Assembly (NCBI RefSeq): GCF_030929495.1
Contig: NZ_JAVFWN010000013.1
Span: forward strand, 124,001-188,000
DNA from: Nocardioides sp. LHD-245
GTDB taxonomy: Bacteria; Actinomycetota; Actinomycetes; Propionibacteriales; Nocardioidaceae
Length of the DNA: 64,000 nt
Reading direction: 5' to 3'
The notes under the pieces are model-generated. The model did not search any database, was not told the origin of the DNA, and saw only the letters and a program-made list of their open reading frames with translations. Each line of letters starts with the position of its first letter. The stretch's first letter is position 1. The position numbers and the translations under genes were made by a program. Of the stretch, positions 63,363 through 64,000 are shown one piece after another.

Positions 63363-63411
63363 ATCGATACAGTACTTCTTGAAGACCGATACATGGAGTG
63401 TGTATCGATAC
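63363..63411. promoter_or_regulatory. TetR operator region with repeated ATCGATAC
   Basis: ATCGATAC occurs at 63363-63370 and 63404-63411, the latter inside the perfect 10-bp palindrome GTATCGATAC (63402-63411). A related CCGATACA lies at 63386-63393. The sites fill the 67-bp gap between the divergent TetR and SDR genes, and one abuts the TetR start. Confidence 0.55.
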
Positions 63412-63429
63412 GACAGAAGGAAGAGGCTC

Positions 63430-64000
63430 ATGCCCGTCCCCACTCTCGAAGGCAAGAACGTCCTCGTCGCCGCCGGCGCCAAGAACCTCGGTGGGCTGAT
63501 CAGCCGCCAGGCGGCCGAGTCCGGCGCGAACGTCGCGATCCACTACAACTCCGCGGCCACCCGCCCCGCGGCCGACGAGACCCTTGCCGCGGTCCAGGCC
63601 GCTGGCGGCAAGGGCGTCCTGCTCACCGGCGACCTGACGAAGGTCGAGACCGTCGAGCGACTGTTCGCCGAGGCGGCCGCCGCGCTCGGCCCGATCGACG
63701 TCGCGGTCAACACGGTCGGCAAGGTGCTGCGCAAGCCGATGGTCGACACCACCGAGGCCGAGTACGACGACATGCTCGACGTGAACGCGAAGTCGGCGTA
63801 CTTCTTCCTGCGCGAGGCCGGTCGCCAGCTCGCCGACAACGGCAAGGTGGTCACCATCGTCACCTCGCTGCTGGCCGCGTTCACCGACGGCTACTCGACG
63901 TACGCCGGCGGCAAGTCGCCGGTCGAGCACTTCACCCGCGCCGCGGCCAAGGAGTTCGCCGCCCGTGGGATCTCGGTGAACTCGATCGCCCCCGGTCCCA
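63430..64000 (+). CDS. SDR family oxidoreductase, cut by the window end
   Basis: About 190 residues are visible with no stop before the end of the window. The start MPVPTLEGKNVLVAAGAKNLGG has an AGAKNLGG cofactor loop, Ser in VTSLLAAF and YAGGK. N-terminal features suit an NADP-type SDR of the beta-ketoacyl reductase-like class. GGAAGAGG lies just upstream of the ATG at 63430. It is divergent from and probably controlled by the TetR gene at 62655. Confidence 0.9.
   Translation, partial: MPVPTLEGKNVLVAAGAKNLGGLISRQAAESGANVAIHYNSAATRPAADETLAAVQAAGGKGVLLTGDLTKVETVERLFAEAAAALGPIDVAVNTVGKVLRKPMVDTTEAEYDDMLDVNAKSAYFFLREAGRQLADNGKVVTIVTSLLAAFTDGYSTYAGGKSPVEHFTRAAAKEFAARGISVNSIAPGP

Overview
The window is very GC-rich, has many GTG starts and has dense gene chains whose stop and start codons overlap (ATGA, GTGA, TGATG). 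It encodes F420-dependent (LLM), mycofactocin-coupled and mycothiol-dependent enzymes, an LPXTG-type surface protein and several promoters that place the start site on the initiation codon. This points to a soil-type actinobacterium. A Nocardioides-like member of the Nocardioidaceae is my best guess, but that rests on gene content, not on a search. No rRNA, tRNA, CRISPR array, insertion sequence or prophage was seen; the window is chromosomal metabolic territory.

Layout. 1-3867: the 3' part of a giant fused acyl-CoA/acetyl-CoA carboxylase. 3902-5106: two overlapping paralogous TetR genes facing a catabolic operon (5339-13918) with two mycofactocin-type SDRs, an SDR-like protein lacking catalytic residues, an aminotransferase, a ribose-type ABC transporter, RidA and a GlcG/HbpS protein. 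13912-20588: a SnoaL-like protein and two secreted purple-acid-phosphatase-like proteins, one carrying a nearly identical internal 786-bp duplication; a possible PHO-box region lies upstream. 20804-22977: a conserved protein of unknown function coupled to an LLM oxidoreductase. 23046-32109: TetR, CYP123-like P450, SDR, CYP51, [3Fe-4S] ferredoxin, NTF2-like protein, AldA-like dehydrogenase, SDR, HIBADH-like dehydrogenase, Uma2 and CMD. Apart from the NTF2-like and Uma2 genes this matches the Mycobacterium tuberculosis Rv0763c-Rv0771 locus. 32136-35033: a phosphopantetheinyl transferase and an LPXTG surface protein.

35121-45117: a small membrane protein, a nitrilase with a polysaccharide-deacetylase-like enzyme, a LuxR regulator fused to a periplasmic-binding-protein domain, an ECF/Ogt/2OG-oxygenase repair-type operon, an amidase with a LuxR regulator, and an ECF42 sigma factor with its DGPF (YciI-like) partner and a matching promoter. 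45374-51689: an IclR regulator and a complete gentisate pathway (3-hydroxybenzoate 6-hydroxylase, gentisate dioxygenase, mycothiol-dependent maleylpyruvate isomerase, fumarylpyruvate hydrolase) plus an aldehyde dehydrogenase. 51724-62649: a second IclR and an operon with a ribose-type ABC transporter, a HyuA/HyuB-type carboxylase whose large subunit carries a fused acetone-carboxylase-gamma-like zinc tail, an iron-type alcohol dehydrogenase and a class II aldolase. 62655-64000: a TetR and a divergent SDR cut by the window end.

The theme is peripheral catabolism. Local regulators (TetR, IclR, LuxR) sit beside the operons they probably control, and recognisable palindromes lie between most divergent pairs. 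The parts least explained by known pathways are the mycofactocin-SDR/transporter operon, the transporter/carboxylase/aldolase operon and the LuxR-binding-protein fusion.
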